A stretch of DNA of 64,000 nt from NCBI GenBank assembly GCA_001599755.1, contig BCHX01000002.1:5376330-5440329 (forward strand). Reading direction: 5' to 3'. The position numbers and the translations under genes are program-made. Below, piece after piece: positions 1-10,559 of the stretch. The notes under the pieces were generated by a model. It was not told where the DNA came from and made no database searches. It worked only from the letters and a program-made list of their open reading frames with translations. Each line of letters begins with the position of its first letter. Position 1 is the stretch's first letter. This DNA is from Gliomastix tumulicola (lineage: Eukaryota; Ascomycota; Sordariomycetes; Hypocreales; Bionectriaceae).

Positions 1-520
1 TCCTGCATCCCTCAGTACTTTAAGGAACAGCAGCGGGCGGTGAGCAGACAGTCGAGAACGAGACCGTTACAGCATATGCAGCAAGGATCCTAAGCACCTA
101 ACGTAACTAAAATCAGGCAGAGTCTAAACAGCGTACAACGTACGAAGTGTGCATCTTGAAATGGTGAGTGGGCGGGGGTTCGGTGACAATTATGCGTGGG
201 GATGTTAGTGCAGGGCACTGTATGCTGTGACTAGGATAACCCGGTTACCCTCATCGAACAGGGACATCACTAGTTCAGGGAAGACCTTCTGCCGTCCTCA
301 TGTCGATGATCCTTTTTATAATGCTTAGATTTACCACTACTTCAGCCCTCCTCTGTCACTCAGCTAGCTGCAGTCGTCCCAATCTTGACATCGCCTGAAC
401 CTGCAGAGCGCATCCAGGTGACTACTCTCTGTCCAATCACGAGTCTAGAACCCCGGTTTATATCTACCAAGACCCCTTCGTCGCAGCCCGAACGTCCCGA
501 CCTGCATCGAACCCGTCGCA
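1..520. other. Intergenic, no gene seen
   Basis: I see no supported coding region, RNA gene or repeat. An open frame begins around 385 but has no ATG and overlaps the degraded gene that starts at 521. The composition is that of ordinary unique DNA, not the A/T-saturated type seen later in the window. Confidence 0.5.
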
Positions 521-1603
521 ATGTCTGCCCAACCAACCGTCCATTCCGAGGGCATCATCCACGGCCTCCCCACGTATCCCGCCTCGGGATCTCTCTCGGC
601 CAATTAGGAGGAGCTCGACAGGATCAACCATAAGCCACTCATACCCGATATCAAAGACCTGACAGTGGCTGACACAGTGCAGTCACCCTCTTCACCAACT
701 TCGTCGCAGCCCTCCAGACCGCCAACCTGAACCCCAAGCGCTTCCTCCTCCAGACGGGATCGAAGCACTACGCCTTCTACCTCGGCCCCGCGTCCATCCC
801 GGCCTTCGAGTCGGATCCCCGCGTGCACATCGACGGCAACTTCTACTACAAGCAGGAGGACGCCCAACGTACATCATCGGCGCCGTGCGTGATGGCGCGC
901 TGAACCATCTCATCGGCTTTGGCATCTATGCCGCAGTCCAGCGCCGCCTAGGGAAGGCCATCTCGTTCCCTGGTGATTATCGTGTGTGAGACCGCGAGCG
1001 GCGCCAGAGTTCGGGGCTGCTGAATGCGTACTTCCAGGAGTGGGTGGCGTTGAATGAGAATCTAAGCGGTAAGGCGCTGAATATTCATGACGGTGAATCG
1101 TTCACCTGGGGTCGACTTTGGCCGTATCTTGCTCAGTGGTATGGCGTTGAGTGAAACGCGCCCGAGACGGACGAATCCAAGTATCGGTCTATCACGCTGC
1201 AGATCCCAACCACACCTCGGGGGTAAGTGGCATTCGTCTTGAGCTTTGATGTCTACTACTAATGCACGGGACATTTAGGTACGGACCCCAGACGACATTT
1301 AGGTCCACCTTCAGCCTCCTTGAGTGGTCTCTCCAGCCCGAGGTAGAGACGACGTGGAAGGAGATCTCAAAGGAACATCAGCTAGTTCTGGACCCTTTGG
1401 ACCCCAACTACCGCGCCCGCATCTTCTCCTTCTCGGACTCGGCCGTCATCGGGGACGGGCCCATGACCATGAGTCCGCGTATGGCGAGGAAGCACGGTTT
1501 CTTTGGCACGGTCGACTCGTATCAGTCCATCTTTGTCACGTTCCCGGAACTGGGTCGACTGAAGGTCATTCCGCCTCCTGTGGCGGGCGAATACGTCGAG
1601 TAG
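521..1603 (+). pseudogene. Degraded PRISE-like NAD(P)-dependent reductase
   Basis: The conceptual product resembles fungal PRISE-like (progesterone 5-beta-reductase/iridoid synthase-like) short-chain reductases. Family-typical segments appear in order: LQTGSKHYAFYLGP, GNFYYKQED, YIIGAVRDGALNH, FQEWVALNENL, WGRLWPYLAQWYG and DSAVIGDGPMTMS-RMARKHGFFGTVDSY near the C-terminus. The frame is broken repeatedly. There is a stop at about 605 after GSLSAN, a frame change near 865 where roughly 15-20 codons seem missing between KQED and YIIGAV, a stop near 987 and another near 1153. A credible intron survives at 1223-1278 (GTAAGT, branch CTAAT, TTTAG). The N-terminal Rossmann Gly-rich motif is not visible. 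The breaks point to a true pseudogene, not an unrecognised intron set. Family assignment is from remembered signatures, moderately strong. Confidence 0.75.
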
Positions 1604-2220
1604 AGGAACAAGTACAATATCAGCCAAGGGGATTGAGCTTGGTACATCTTCTTTGTTTAATATACATGCAAAGGTGTGCTAGTCTCTCGGTGTCGTCCAA
1701 CGGCCAGTTCTTTGGCAAGACTCCTACCCTCGGCTCTATTCGACTGGATGACGATGCAGGGAAGGAGTTAGTGGGTTGGGAAAGGCCTCGGCTCGACTCT
1801 ATCCAGCTACTCTCCGGATGGCGGATATGTGAGCTGATGAATAAGGTAGTACACAAGTAGAAGGGTATATTAACCTATGCCCAATAGTGTCAACGGTGCG
1901 GTAATTATTTCGTTCTCTCTGAGGTTATGATTGATGCTCCTATCAGCAAGCGAGGTCTGAGCAGAGGATGAAAATAACCCCTTAGTATTTGAGCATTTGG
2001 TCGAGGTATCTAGTCTGGAAGATTATACAGATGTCTTCCACCGGCGCAGTCTAAAGCGATAGGATTAAAATAAAACTAAACGAGTGTCAAGGAAAAATGT
2101 CGAGAAAAGAATGTGACTAGGCCGTCAGATGACGGAAAATGATGAATGTCAACACGAAAAGCACCCTCCTGCTCTCCCTTTGTCACCCTCAGCCGCCCAG
2201 ATGTTTGGAGTCGGCCCATC
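1604..2220. other. Intergenic, no gene seen
   Basis: This is the 3' flank of the degraded reductase and, on the other strand, the region downstream of the peroxidase stop at 2221. Short open frames here have no recognisable product, and no RNA gene or repeat is visible. Confidence 0.5.
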
Positions 2221-3494
2221 TCAATGCTTGCACTTGGTGCCGTTCCTCTTCAGCGAGTCCCCATTCATCAAGAGGATCGCCTCGGGGCTGTTCGGGCCAG
2301 CGTCACTGTCCAGCCAGGCGGTCAACTCCTCCTGATCCGGGTTCTCGAATTCGGGCGTAGCGAGCGGCAGGACACCGGTGCACTCCTCTAGCTTGTTGAG
2401 GTGCGGGACGCCGAGGAGGCTCATGCGGACGTAAGCGGTACCGTAGCCCTAGATCACGGGTCAGTATTGTTGCAGCTTGCAACGTAGAGAGAGGCACTAC
2501 TTACGTCGTTCCAGAAACTCTGGCCTACGTCGGGAGTGGCGAAGAGGCCCCAGAGCGGGAGAGAGTCGGGATACGTGGCAACCGAGACGTCGCTGTGGAA
2601 CCTGAAGATGCGCTTGGCGGTGTCGTTGCTCACAGTCTGCTCGTAGAAGGGAATGGCATCCCAGACGCCCGGGGTGGTATCGTGGGGATCTCCGGAGCGG
2701 GTTGGATCTTCGAAGCGCTGCTGGCCAACAGAGTGTGCACCCAGGAGAGTGATCAGATCACCGCGATCGATGGTCTTAGCCTCGAAGAGCTCAAGCAGCT
2801 CCTCGACATCCTGGGTAGCGGCGGGAAGTCGCCCCTCAGGAGAAGGTGCAGAGCTGTCGTTGCGGCCGACGAAGGAGCGAACACGAGGGCCCATGGGACA
2901 GACGACGGCACCGACATTGGCTCCCATCTGAATCAGATCGGCCATGCTGGCGCCGTATGGGTTCCACTTCTCGTAGTACTCCTTCATCTTCTCGTTGATC
3001 TCCTCGAGGCCGGCGTTGAGCGGACGCTTAATCTCGTTGGCCAGGACAAAGGAGCCGTCCGCGCCGCCACCGCCTTCCTTGGACCAGGTGCCGGCATCGT
3101 GGAAGCCGAGGCGCACGGCCTGACGCGCAAGCATGTTGCAACGACCGCTCGAGCCGCTGAAGTCGGCTGTCATCTCCTCCACGATGTGCTTCCACAGGCA
3201 GCACGTCTCGGCGGCGCACTCGGGACTGTCGAGGGGTCCTGGGACCTCGTAGATCGTAGCGAGATCCTGACCACCGCCGTTGGTGTTCTCGAGAAGTAGG
3301 ATGGCTCTGATATGGCGGCCGACGTGAGTTAGCTCTTCGAAGGGGAGATCGACGAGGTCACCGAGCAGCTGGCGGGGCTCGGGGGCTCGTTTCTTGAAGG
3401 ACATGAGTTGAGACATGGTTTGGCGCATGCCTGGGTAGGCGTCGGCGATGGAGGCAGCCCCCAAGAGGCCCGCAGAGAGGGAAACGAAGCGCAT
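2221..3494 (-). CDS. Secreted class II-type fungal haem peroxidase (AA2-like)
   Basis: Two exons, 3494-2505 and 2448-2221, join through a GTAAGT...TAG intron to give about 405 aa. This restores the natural continuation WND|GYGTAYVRMSLL. The N-terminus MRFVSLSAGLLGAASIADA looks like a signal peptide, so the enzyme should be secreted. Plant-type peroxidase superfamily motifs are present: the distal helix RLGFHDAGTWS (His about 132, preceded by catalytic Arg), GADGSFVLANEI, and the proximal haem-ligand segment LLGAHSVGQQ (His about 254). These haem enzymes use H2O2 to oxidise phenolic or lignin-like substrates. Ascomycete members are often annotated as ligninase-like, but true lignin peroxidase or Mn-peroxidase activity cannot be claimed here. 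The gene faces the degraded reductase convergently; its promoter lies in 3495-4411. Confidence 0.88.
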
Positions 3495-4411
3495 CTTGTC
3501 GGGGATAACGTTCCAGTAGGAGCTCTATTGAATGCCGGATAGAGAAAAGAAGGAAATTGAAGGCAATAGAGAGCGAGTGTGCATCAAGATAATGAAGAGA
3601 GAGGTGATAATCAAAAGCGAAGATTAGAGAAAGAAAGGGAGGTAGATATATGTGCGGACATGGCAAGGGTCCACGAGTAGCCGAAGACATCACGAGCATC
3701 TTGGGTATACGTAACAGCCGGGATCCTAAGCCGCATAAACTCCTTCACATTGGGTCGCTGACCAAACGCATGACTCTCGTTGGACCGGCTCTGTCTCCAC
3801 GAGAGGCTCGTGAAGGCCCTACCCTTCATGAAAAAGGGGAAGGTTGCGCGTCCCATCCTCGAAGGGGAACCAATGGAGCCAGCAGGCCTGAAAACATGGC
3901 TATAAAGACCGTCGACTAGCAGCATCGCGCGCATTATCAACGTTCGCAGTGTGGCGTTTCCCAGGAGCGGGTCGGTAATGACAGACTGCCGGCCTTGGCT
4001 CCGGCTTGCCGATCTGATCGTTTCCGGGATCATCTTGCGCGCGCCGTGGCGATGCTGCTTGGCGATGTTCAAAGTCCGTATAAATGTCCGTAGGGAATAC
4101 CAGAGGGGCATCTTTTACACAGCCTCAATCTCGTACATGACTTCGGTCCTGTCATTTTAAAATTGACTAGACCGTAATTTCAAATATTGGCCCCCTTTGC
4201 TGCCCTTGAGACTGACATTTTGACGGTAGAGGAGAGCACAAGCCATGGGTACGAGAGACTTCCGGTAGAGAACTATGTACTTGAGCACATAGCAGCTTCG
4301 CAAATACGTGCTGAATATTTTTTTTTAAGAAATATATAAGCCAACGTTGTAGAGCATTAACGCCCAAGTAAACTACCCACGAGCAAAGTGTTAGGCTGAA
4401 CCGGCCAAGGC
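3495..4411. other. Intergenic: peroxidase promoter and 3' flank of secreted-protein gene
   Basis: The region separates the peroxidase start at 3494 from the stop of the next minus-strand gene at 4412. A 166-codon minus-strand frame (3611-4111) exists but has no recognisable domain, signal peptide or credible context, so I do not call it. A poly-T/A-rich patch near 4320-4340 is the only visible low-complexity element. Confidence 0.5.
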
Positions 4412-4947
4412 TCAAACCTCGACGTCAGTGTCGCACCAAAGCTGAGACTGTCCCCTAATAGTTCCAGTGGACGAGTCAAGGCAGTTGAAGTCGTCAGAGC
4501 TATCCTTGTTGCACTTGCCCGCGACATTGCCATCAAGGTCGACGAGAGCGCCATCTCGGTTCAAGTACCAAGCTGTAGGAGTATAGTCAGTCACAGATCC
4601 TTCTAATGACTCCAGAGAATAAACAGAAGGTTGTGTCTTTACTTACTATAGTGCGACCCATCTCCGTTGTTCCATTCCAGCTCAGTAGGCTCGGGCTCCT
4701 TCTCAGCATACGCGGTGCTGCAGCCTTCGCACCTCACTCCTCCCTTGTTGCCACTCACGTCGTCAAGGGCAGGGAGCGTGACAAGGCCGCCATCGGAGCA
4801 GGCCGGAGGTCCAGTGAAGAAGGTGTAGCCGTTGAAGTTGATTTCGCCAATGTTGTTGAGGATGTTGATGGCGTAGATGTAGAAGCCGGCGCTGACGGGG
4901 CGGGTCAGGGCGAGGGAAGCCAGCACGGCAAGTTGGGAGGGACGCAT
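4412..4947 (-). CDS. Small secreted six-cysteine protein (effector-like)
   Basis: Two exons, 4947-4647 and 4572-4412, separated by an intron with a GTAAGT donor and CTACAG acceptor, encode about 153 aa. The N-terminus MRPSQLAVLASLALTRPVSA is a plausible signal peptide. The mature part has six cysteines (in ACSDGG, RCEGCST, GKCNKD, FNCLDS and LWCDTD) and no membrane span. Splicing turns SHYSK-stop into SHYTWYLNRDG and extends the protein by 52 residues, which supports the intron. I recognise no named family. Small size, secretion signal and even cysteine number fit a disulfide-stabilised secreted protein, possibly an effector (inference). A neighbouring secreted peroxidase on the same strand may share the extracellular setting. 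Confidence 0.72.
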
Positions 4948-5885
4948 GTTGTGAGTTGGACTTGTTGAATTGATGCTTGATTGCCGGGGCTGATGTTGTT
5001 GCGAATTTCTGAGTATGGATTGAATCATAAATGTTCCAAATTGACGACAGCAAGGGTACTTATAGTCGTGACCCTTCAGGAGAGTGCCTGCAGTATTGAT
5101 GTCATTGAAGGAACTCCAAGCCTGACAGCCCCTTCCTTCAAAATAAGCGACCATCGGAAGATACTTCGTTCACTCTAAAGTCATGATGATCGTCGTACGC
5201 CTCCTCCTCACGTCGTATTAAACTCATGTGAAGGTTCTGATCCCAGCACCCTTCACGCACGAAACTCTGCATTTCGCTTAGTCGTGCCTGTGCCGCATAG
5301 GATCCTGCATAAACCCGAGTTTCTCCGCCTAATTCTTCCATGTTTCATTCTCCCTTATGGCGCGGGTATGATGTCACGGCAGGCAAGACAAGAGCCTGCC
5401 GGCGTTCGGAGCAATCACCGGGCACGGCGCCGGCCGGAACCACCGAAACGGCTGCCTGTCAGTTCCCCAGAAAAGAACAAGACAGGGACATGTCGACAGG
5501 CCAGCTAATGCGGAGGATTTTCCCAAACCAAGGTGGTTTTCCTCTTTAAGAAAATGGGTAGGCGCTGGAGGAGTGGGAAGGAAGCACGTGTCAGACAGTA
5601 GAGGCTTGCTTGGCGCGGGTGAGTTGGCGAATGTGACGCCATGGCAGGCGAATCACTGCGAGGACTACAAGTCTAATGGCCTGTGGACGGCTCAGAGGGG
5701 ATGCCTAGTCAGGGAGATTTACAGCAGCATACTCAGATGGTCCAGGAGTACAGTCACCCACCACATCCAACACTCCATCCTTCCTTTCAAGTCACTGAAT
5801 TGTGAAGCACTTTGCTGTTTAACATGGGCCCATCGTTTGCTCTCGTGATTTCACAACATCTGCGGCGCAGCTGAAGTATGATCAT
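4948..5885. other. Intergenic, no gene seen
   Basis: Promoter side of the small secreted protein and 3' flank of the PNP gene. Short frames lack recognisable domains or ATG starts of interest. The region just above 5885 belongs to the last exon of the PNP gene, not to this spacer. Confidence 0.5.
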
Positions 5886-7105
5886 CTAATTCAGGAAACT
5901 CCCCCTGATCTCCCCCTGGTTGATCCACGTGTTGTCTCCAAACGAGCTGGAGGAGATATTCCGCCCAGCTCCAGGCACCTGCGGATCTGCACTATTGTCA
6001 GTCAAAATGGAAACGACCGTCCAAATAGTTGAATCTTACTGTTCGTTGTCCCTGCTGGATCCCGATCCCCGTCGCGGACTGCGTATCGTCCGAGAATAGC
6101 CTTGGTAACAGAGGCAGCTGTCGCCGCAGCGAAGTTCTGCCAGATCTCGTTCTTGTGGCTATCCGCGTAGTCGCATATGCCCTTGACTACGATGCACGGA
6201 AACTCGTCCCAAGCTCCGGCGCCCTCCATCTCGAAGGCGATGAGGTCGTGCTGCGCTGCGATTCGATCTCGGTCCTCCCCGCTCTTCATCACCGTGTTGC
6301 CCGAGCCTATCCGTCCGATGAATATCTCCGGACGGAAGTCTGACGTATCCTCATGGCGCAGCCGTGTGACTAGCTCAGCTGAGTTACAACCGGCTTCCGC
6401 GCACGAAGCCTTAGAGGCAAGCTCGCAGAACGAAGTTCCGTCGCTGTCACAGAGACCTGTCGGGCAGGAGTTCTGGTGCTTGTGGACATATGCCGCGCGA
6501 TAGAGACTGTCGTTCACCGTCCCGGGATATCCATAGTTCGCCGAGCGCCTCTTCCGACTCGCCGCTTGCTGCAGGTGCTTGAGATGCGCCGAGGCTTCGT
6601 CCTGCAATCTCTCCCTCATGAGCTCTGTCTCAAATGCCGCAAGCAGTGCTCGAATATCCTTGTTGGCTCTCGCAAGGCTGTCCTCGAGTGTATCCTTCAC
6701 GGCGAAGTGCCCTGGGTAGTGTCTGCCATAGTCGTATTGAGTAATCGACCGGCTAACAATAACATCGCCGAGGAAAGCGTCGCAGTCGCCAATATGAGGG
6801 ACTCCCCCGCAGATACCAACGAGCACGGCGAGTCTGATGCCGTTGTAGCTTGAGCGCATGCTAGCCGCTGCAGCCGCGGCGCTGTTTGTGCCCATGCTCG
6901 GGAGGACGACCAGGACAACATTGTGCTTGCCCATGCGGCCGGTAATGTAGGTGTTGTCATCCCCATCGGCTCGGCCGTACGGATCACCTTGGTCATCCCA
7001 GAGGTGGTCGAAAAGAAGCGCAATCGCGTTCACTTCGAGAGGCAACGCGCAGATGATGGCGATGTGGAAGTCCTTGCGGCTACCTGGTGGGTGTCCAGAA
7101 GCCAT
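5886..7105 (-). CDS. PNP_UDP nucleoside-phosphorylase-domain protein with C-terminal NLR-matching motif
   Basis: Exon 1 (7105-6040) encodes a complete PNP_UDP_1-type domain. It opens with FHIAIICALPLEVNAIALLFD, carries GICGGVPH in the middle and ends with FEMEGAGAW-EFPCIVVKGICDYADSHKNE-W plus an Ala-rich helix. In fungi this domain is a frequent N-terminal effector module of NLR proteins. A 53-nt intron (6039-5987; GTAAGA, branch CTGAC, TGCAG) joins a second exon, 5986-5886, for about 388 aa in total. This exon adds residues 356-388 and carries RNISSSSFGDNTWINQG (364-380), closely matching residues 8-24 of the divergent NLR at 7455. Without splicing the frame would stop at 6002 after a non-matching tail. 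I infer a signalling partner (executor) of that NLR. Enzymatic substrate is unknown; NLR-type PNP domains may cleave nucleosides or nucleotides. Confidence 0.88.
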
Positions 7106-7454
7106 AGTAGTAAGTGCTGTCTACAGGCTTGGGTACAGAGAAGCTACAATGACTCGGAGGGTCAAGAGTAAACAAAGGTGCAAAAGCGCAAAATTGCCTT
7201 TTTTGCGCATGTATTTCTCAGCTCTGAAGTTGCGAACCACATTGGGGGCCAAAACTAATAATAGCTGCCAATGAAGGCCCATCTATTGCCGCCAAAGTTG
7301 CCTTACTACCTGCACGTGAGCAGCTGAAGATGGTGATGCGTTGGCAGTCCTCCTTTCCCCTCTCCGTCATTTTTCCATCTCCGTCATTTCCCCCCTCCTC
7401 TGTTGTCTTGTCCTCCGAGGAATATCCAAACTAACATCCAACGTACACATCATC
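7106..7454. promoter_or_regulatory. Shared divergent promoter region of PNP and NLR genes
   Basis: The 349 bp between the two start codons must hold both promoters. Pyrimidine-rich stretches (CTCCTTTCCCCTCTCC-like, about 7350-7420) precede the NLR start, as is common in fungal core promoters. No specific operator is recognised. The head-to-head arrangement allows co-regulation (inference). Confidence 0.5.
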
Positions 7455-10400
7455 ATGGCGGAATCTTCAGAGCACCGGGACATTAGCAACAGTCAATTCC
7501 GAGACCACACGTTCATCAACCAGGGGCTCCTCAATCTCCATTTGGCCGCTGCTCCATTATCCAACGACTTCCCGTATGAGGCGGAAGGGGCGAGTCGTCG
7601 ACGGGACGCCAACGCTCACCAACCGCGTCCCGACACGGCCGTTCGTGTGATTCCGTACTCGCGCAACGAGGACTTGGTACATCGCCAGGAACACGTCACT
7701 CGACTGGAGGAGCTCCTCCCACTGTCGGGGCAGACCAGACGGACTCACCTACGCAGTGCCGCGCTTTCTGGCCTAGGAGGCTCCGGGTACGTGCCTCATC
7801 TTTCCGATATGAACCATCCGATATTTAGCAAGCGCTAACTTGGAATGAGTAGTAAGACGCAAATCGCCCTAGAATATGCCTATCGACAATGCGATGAAGA
7901 TGCCGACTGTTCCGTTTTCTGGGTACACGCCGACAACGAAGCGACCTTCACGGCCGACTACAAAACGATTGGAGAGAAACTTGGAGTGTCTGTCGACGAC
8001 GACAACATGCTTGAGGAAGTGCGCAAAAGGATCGAGGCCCGTCCGCCGTGGGTCATGATCGTCGACAACGCCGACGACCTGAAGCTATTCATTGAAGATG
8101 GGCAGACAAATACGACGTTCCACAGATTCCTCCCGCAGGACTTCGGGGGCTCAATCTTATGGACTACTCGGGATGGGAACATTGCTGGTACGCTGGTCGG
8201 CCCAAGGCAGAGCATCGCAGTTCACACGATGACGAGTGGTGAGGCCGCTCTCCTCCTCGCGAGGCTCAGGAACGACCCGTCAACTGCCGACGAAGCTGCG
8301 CTCGATGCTCTCTTGAACGAACTAGAACATCTCCCTCTGGCTATCTCTCAAGCCGCCGCATTTATGCGACATACATCGATGTCGATCAAGGACTACCTGG
8401 AACTCCTCGCTCGAGGCAAAAGCCGATGGGATGTGCTCAAACAAAGCAGCTATGACAGACACCGACGGCCTGTGGTATCAAACAGCATTCTCGAGACTTG
8501 GAGAATCTCAATTCAACGGATCCGACAAGAAAGTGAAATGTCGTACCGCATTCTCCATGTCGTCGCATTTCTCGGCAGTCAGGATATACCTCATGGGCTA
8601 GTTGTGGCAGCCAGCCGGGAGATCGTCGGACCAACGCCTAGCGACGATGATGATGAGGATACCAGGGCCCGTCCCAGCAAGACCACCGACCAAGATCTTG
8701 ATCTCGAGGTTCATGAAGCAATCTCAAAACTACAGAAGTTCTCTTTCCTCGGCATGGTCAGGGAGAATGGCGCTCGTCGCGGCTACGATATGCATAAACT
8801 TGTGCAAGAAGCCGTGAGGTACGGGCTAGCAATGGAAGGGAACAGCGTGTCCAACAGAGGCGAGGCCTATTTTGCTAAAATCGCCGTCCATCTTGTCTGG
8901 AGGACCTTCCCCGCGCCAAACCCCGAACTGTGGGCGCTTTGCGATCAATACTTGCCTCATGCTCGTCAAATCGCCAGATGGGCGGAGCTCAGCGGTATGA
9001 ACCTCAAGCTAGCAGCCGTATTTGATAGCGTATTGCGCTTTCTTGAGGATATAGGTCGCTTTGGAGAGATGGAGGCCGCAGCCCAGCTATCGTTGAATCT
9101 CAGACAGGAGGCGCTCGGAGATCACGACAAACGCACGCTTAACAGCAAATGGACGCTTGCTCTGGTATACAGCCACCAACGGCGAGACAAGAAGTCACAG
9201 ATGATCCTGAGAGAATTGGTGGAGACGAGCCAACAAGTGCTCGGAGATGAAGACTCGGTCACACTCAAAAGCAAATTACTACTAGCGAGGGTTCACTCGT
9301 ACCAGCAGCAATGGGAGGACGCCGAGCCTTTAGCGGTGGAAGCCTTGGCGACTTTGCGGCAAAGGTGGGGAGAGGATGACTCGGGCATCGTTTTTGCTAC
9401 AGGCACATTGGCATACACCCACGAGCAGCAGAGACGATGGGAGGAAGCAGAGCCGTTAATATTGGAGGCCATGGAGATTTCGCAGCGACGGTGGGGCAAA
9501 GAAGGCCCTGTGGCTCTGTTTTATGCTAGAAGGATGATTCGAATCCGCATGGGTCAACAACATTGGGACGAGGTAGAGCCAGAGGTGAAAGCGCTCTTAC
9601 AGGTGCACCAACGTGTGCTGGGGGAGGAGAATTCCGGCACGTTGGATTGTATGAAATGCCTCGCCGACATATATTCCGGTCAAAAGAAGTGGGAGGATGC
9701 CGAGGCATTGCAGTGCGAAATCCTGAAGGCAAAACAACGTGTCCTTGGGGAGCAGAATCCTGCGACGATAGACACCATCACAGACCTTGCAAAGATCTAC
9801 TTCGACCAGGGTCAATATGATAAGGCAGAGGCACTCTACAAACAAGCACTCCAGTCAAGGCAACGTTTTCATGGGGATGACCATTTGCAGACGGTGGTTG
9901 CTATGCAAAATCTTGCACACACCTACTACTGGCAGGGCCAATACGACAAGGCAGAACCACTGTACAGGCAGGCACTGGAAATACGACAACGTCTTTTAGG
10001 AGATGAGCACTTGGAGACACACAAGGCCATGGAATATCTTGCAAATAACTGCTACGAGCAGGGCCGATATAATGCTGCAGAAACATTAGAATTTCAGATA
10101 CTGGAGATCAGACGACGCCTTGTCGGAGAGGAAAACTTGGAGACTGTGAGTTCCATGGCCAACCTTGCATCGACTTACGGCAAGCAGGGCCAATATGACA
10201 AGGCAGAACCACTGGAGAGGCAGGNACTGGAAATACGACAACGTCTTTTAGGAGATGAGCACTCGGACACACAAAAGGCCATGGATGACCTAGCGCAGAC
10301 ATACGCTCAACAGAGAAGATTCCATGAGGCGGAACGACTTCTGGAATCTGTCTGCGACATTCGCCGGCGCACACTTGGCGACACACACCCCGATACAGTC

Positions 10401-10559
10401 AAGGCCACGCGGGGTCTTGCTCGGGTTCGAAGCTTTCTAGAGGAAGATGTCAACAAGCACCAGGATAAGATCACCCGAACTCTGGTGAAAGTGAAGGCTA
10501 AGGGGCTTCGCACGTGGAAGCGACTTGGGGAGAGGCAAACTGGAGGACGATCGTCATGA
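7455..10559 (+). CDS. NB-ARC/TPR NLR-type (STAND) receptor with N-terminal amyloid-like motif
   Basis: Exons 7455-7786 and 7853-10559 give about 1012 aa. Residues 8-24, RDISNSQFRDHTFINQG, match the C-terminus of the neighbouring PNP protein. The NB-ARC domain (about 100-400) has Walker A GLGGSGKT at 106-113, restored exactly by splicing; Walker B WVMIVDNADD (about 177-186); LWTTRDGN; the GLPL-like LEHLPLAISQAA; and an MHD-like MHKLVQEAVRYG. The C-terminal half is a kinesin-light-chain-like TPR array with 42-residue units such as QGQYDKAEPLYRQALEIRQRLLG. STAND receptors of this type oligomerise on ligand binding and trigger incompatibility or cell-death responses. Only a short motif, not a folded effector domain, precedes NB-ARC, so the effector is probably supplied in trans. 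One ambiguous base (n, about 10225) leaves one residue undefined. Confidence 0.92.
9809..10300 (+). repeat. In-frame 126-nt TPR-coding repeats, two copies nearly identical
   Basis: TPR units recur every 126 nt (42 codons). The segments 9935-10033 and 10187-10285, two units apart (252 nt), are both 99 bp and differ at only about ten positions by eye. The intervening unit is clearly more divergent. This indicates recent duplication or gene conversion within the array. Confidence 0.8.

Noticed and set aside
3611..4111. 166-codon minus-strand ORF upstream of the peroxidase
   Set aside because: No recognisable domain, signal peptide or repeat; it lies in the promoter of the peroxidase and looks like a chance frame.
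7475..7530. Assigning the PNP/NLR motif to a named family such as PP, sigma or HET-s
   Set aside because: The HET-s two-repeat pattern and the PP pseudo-palindrome are not matched, and I cannot recall the sigma consensus reliably enough; only the shared-motif logic is claimed.
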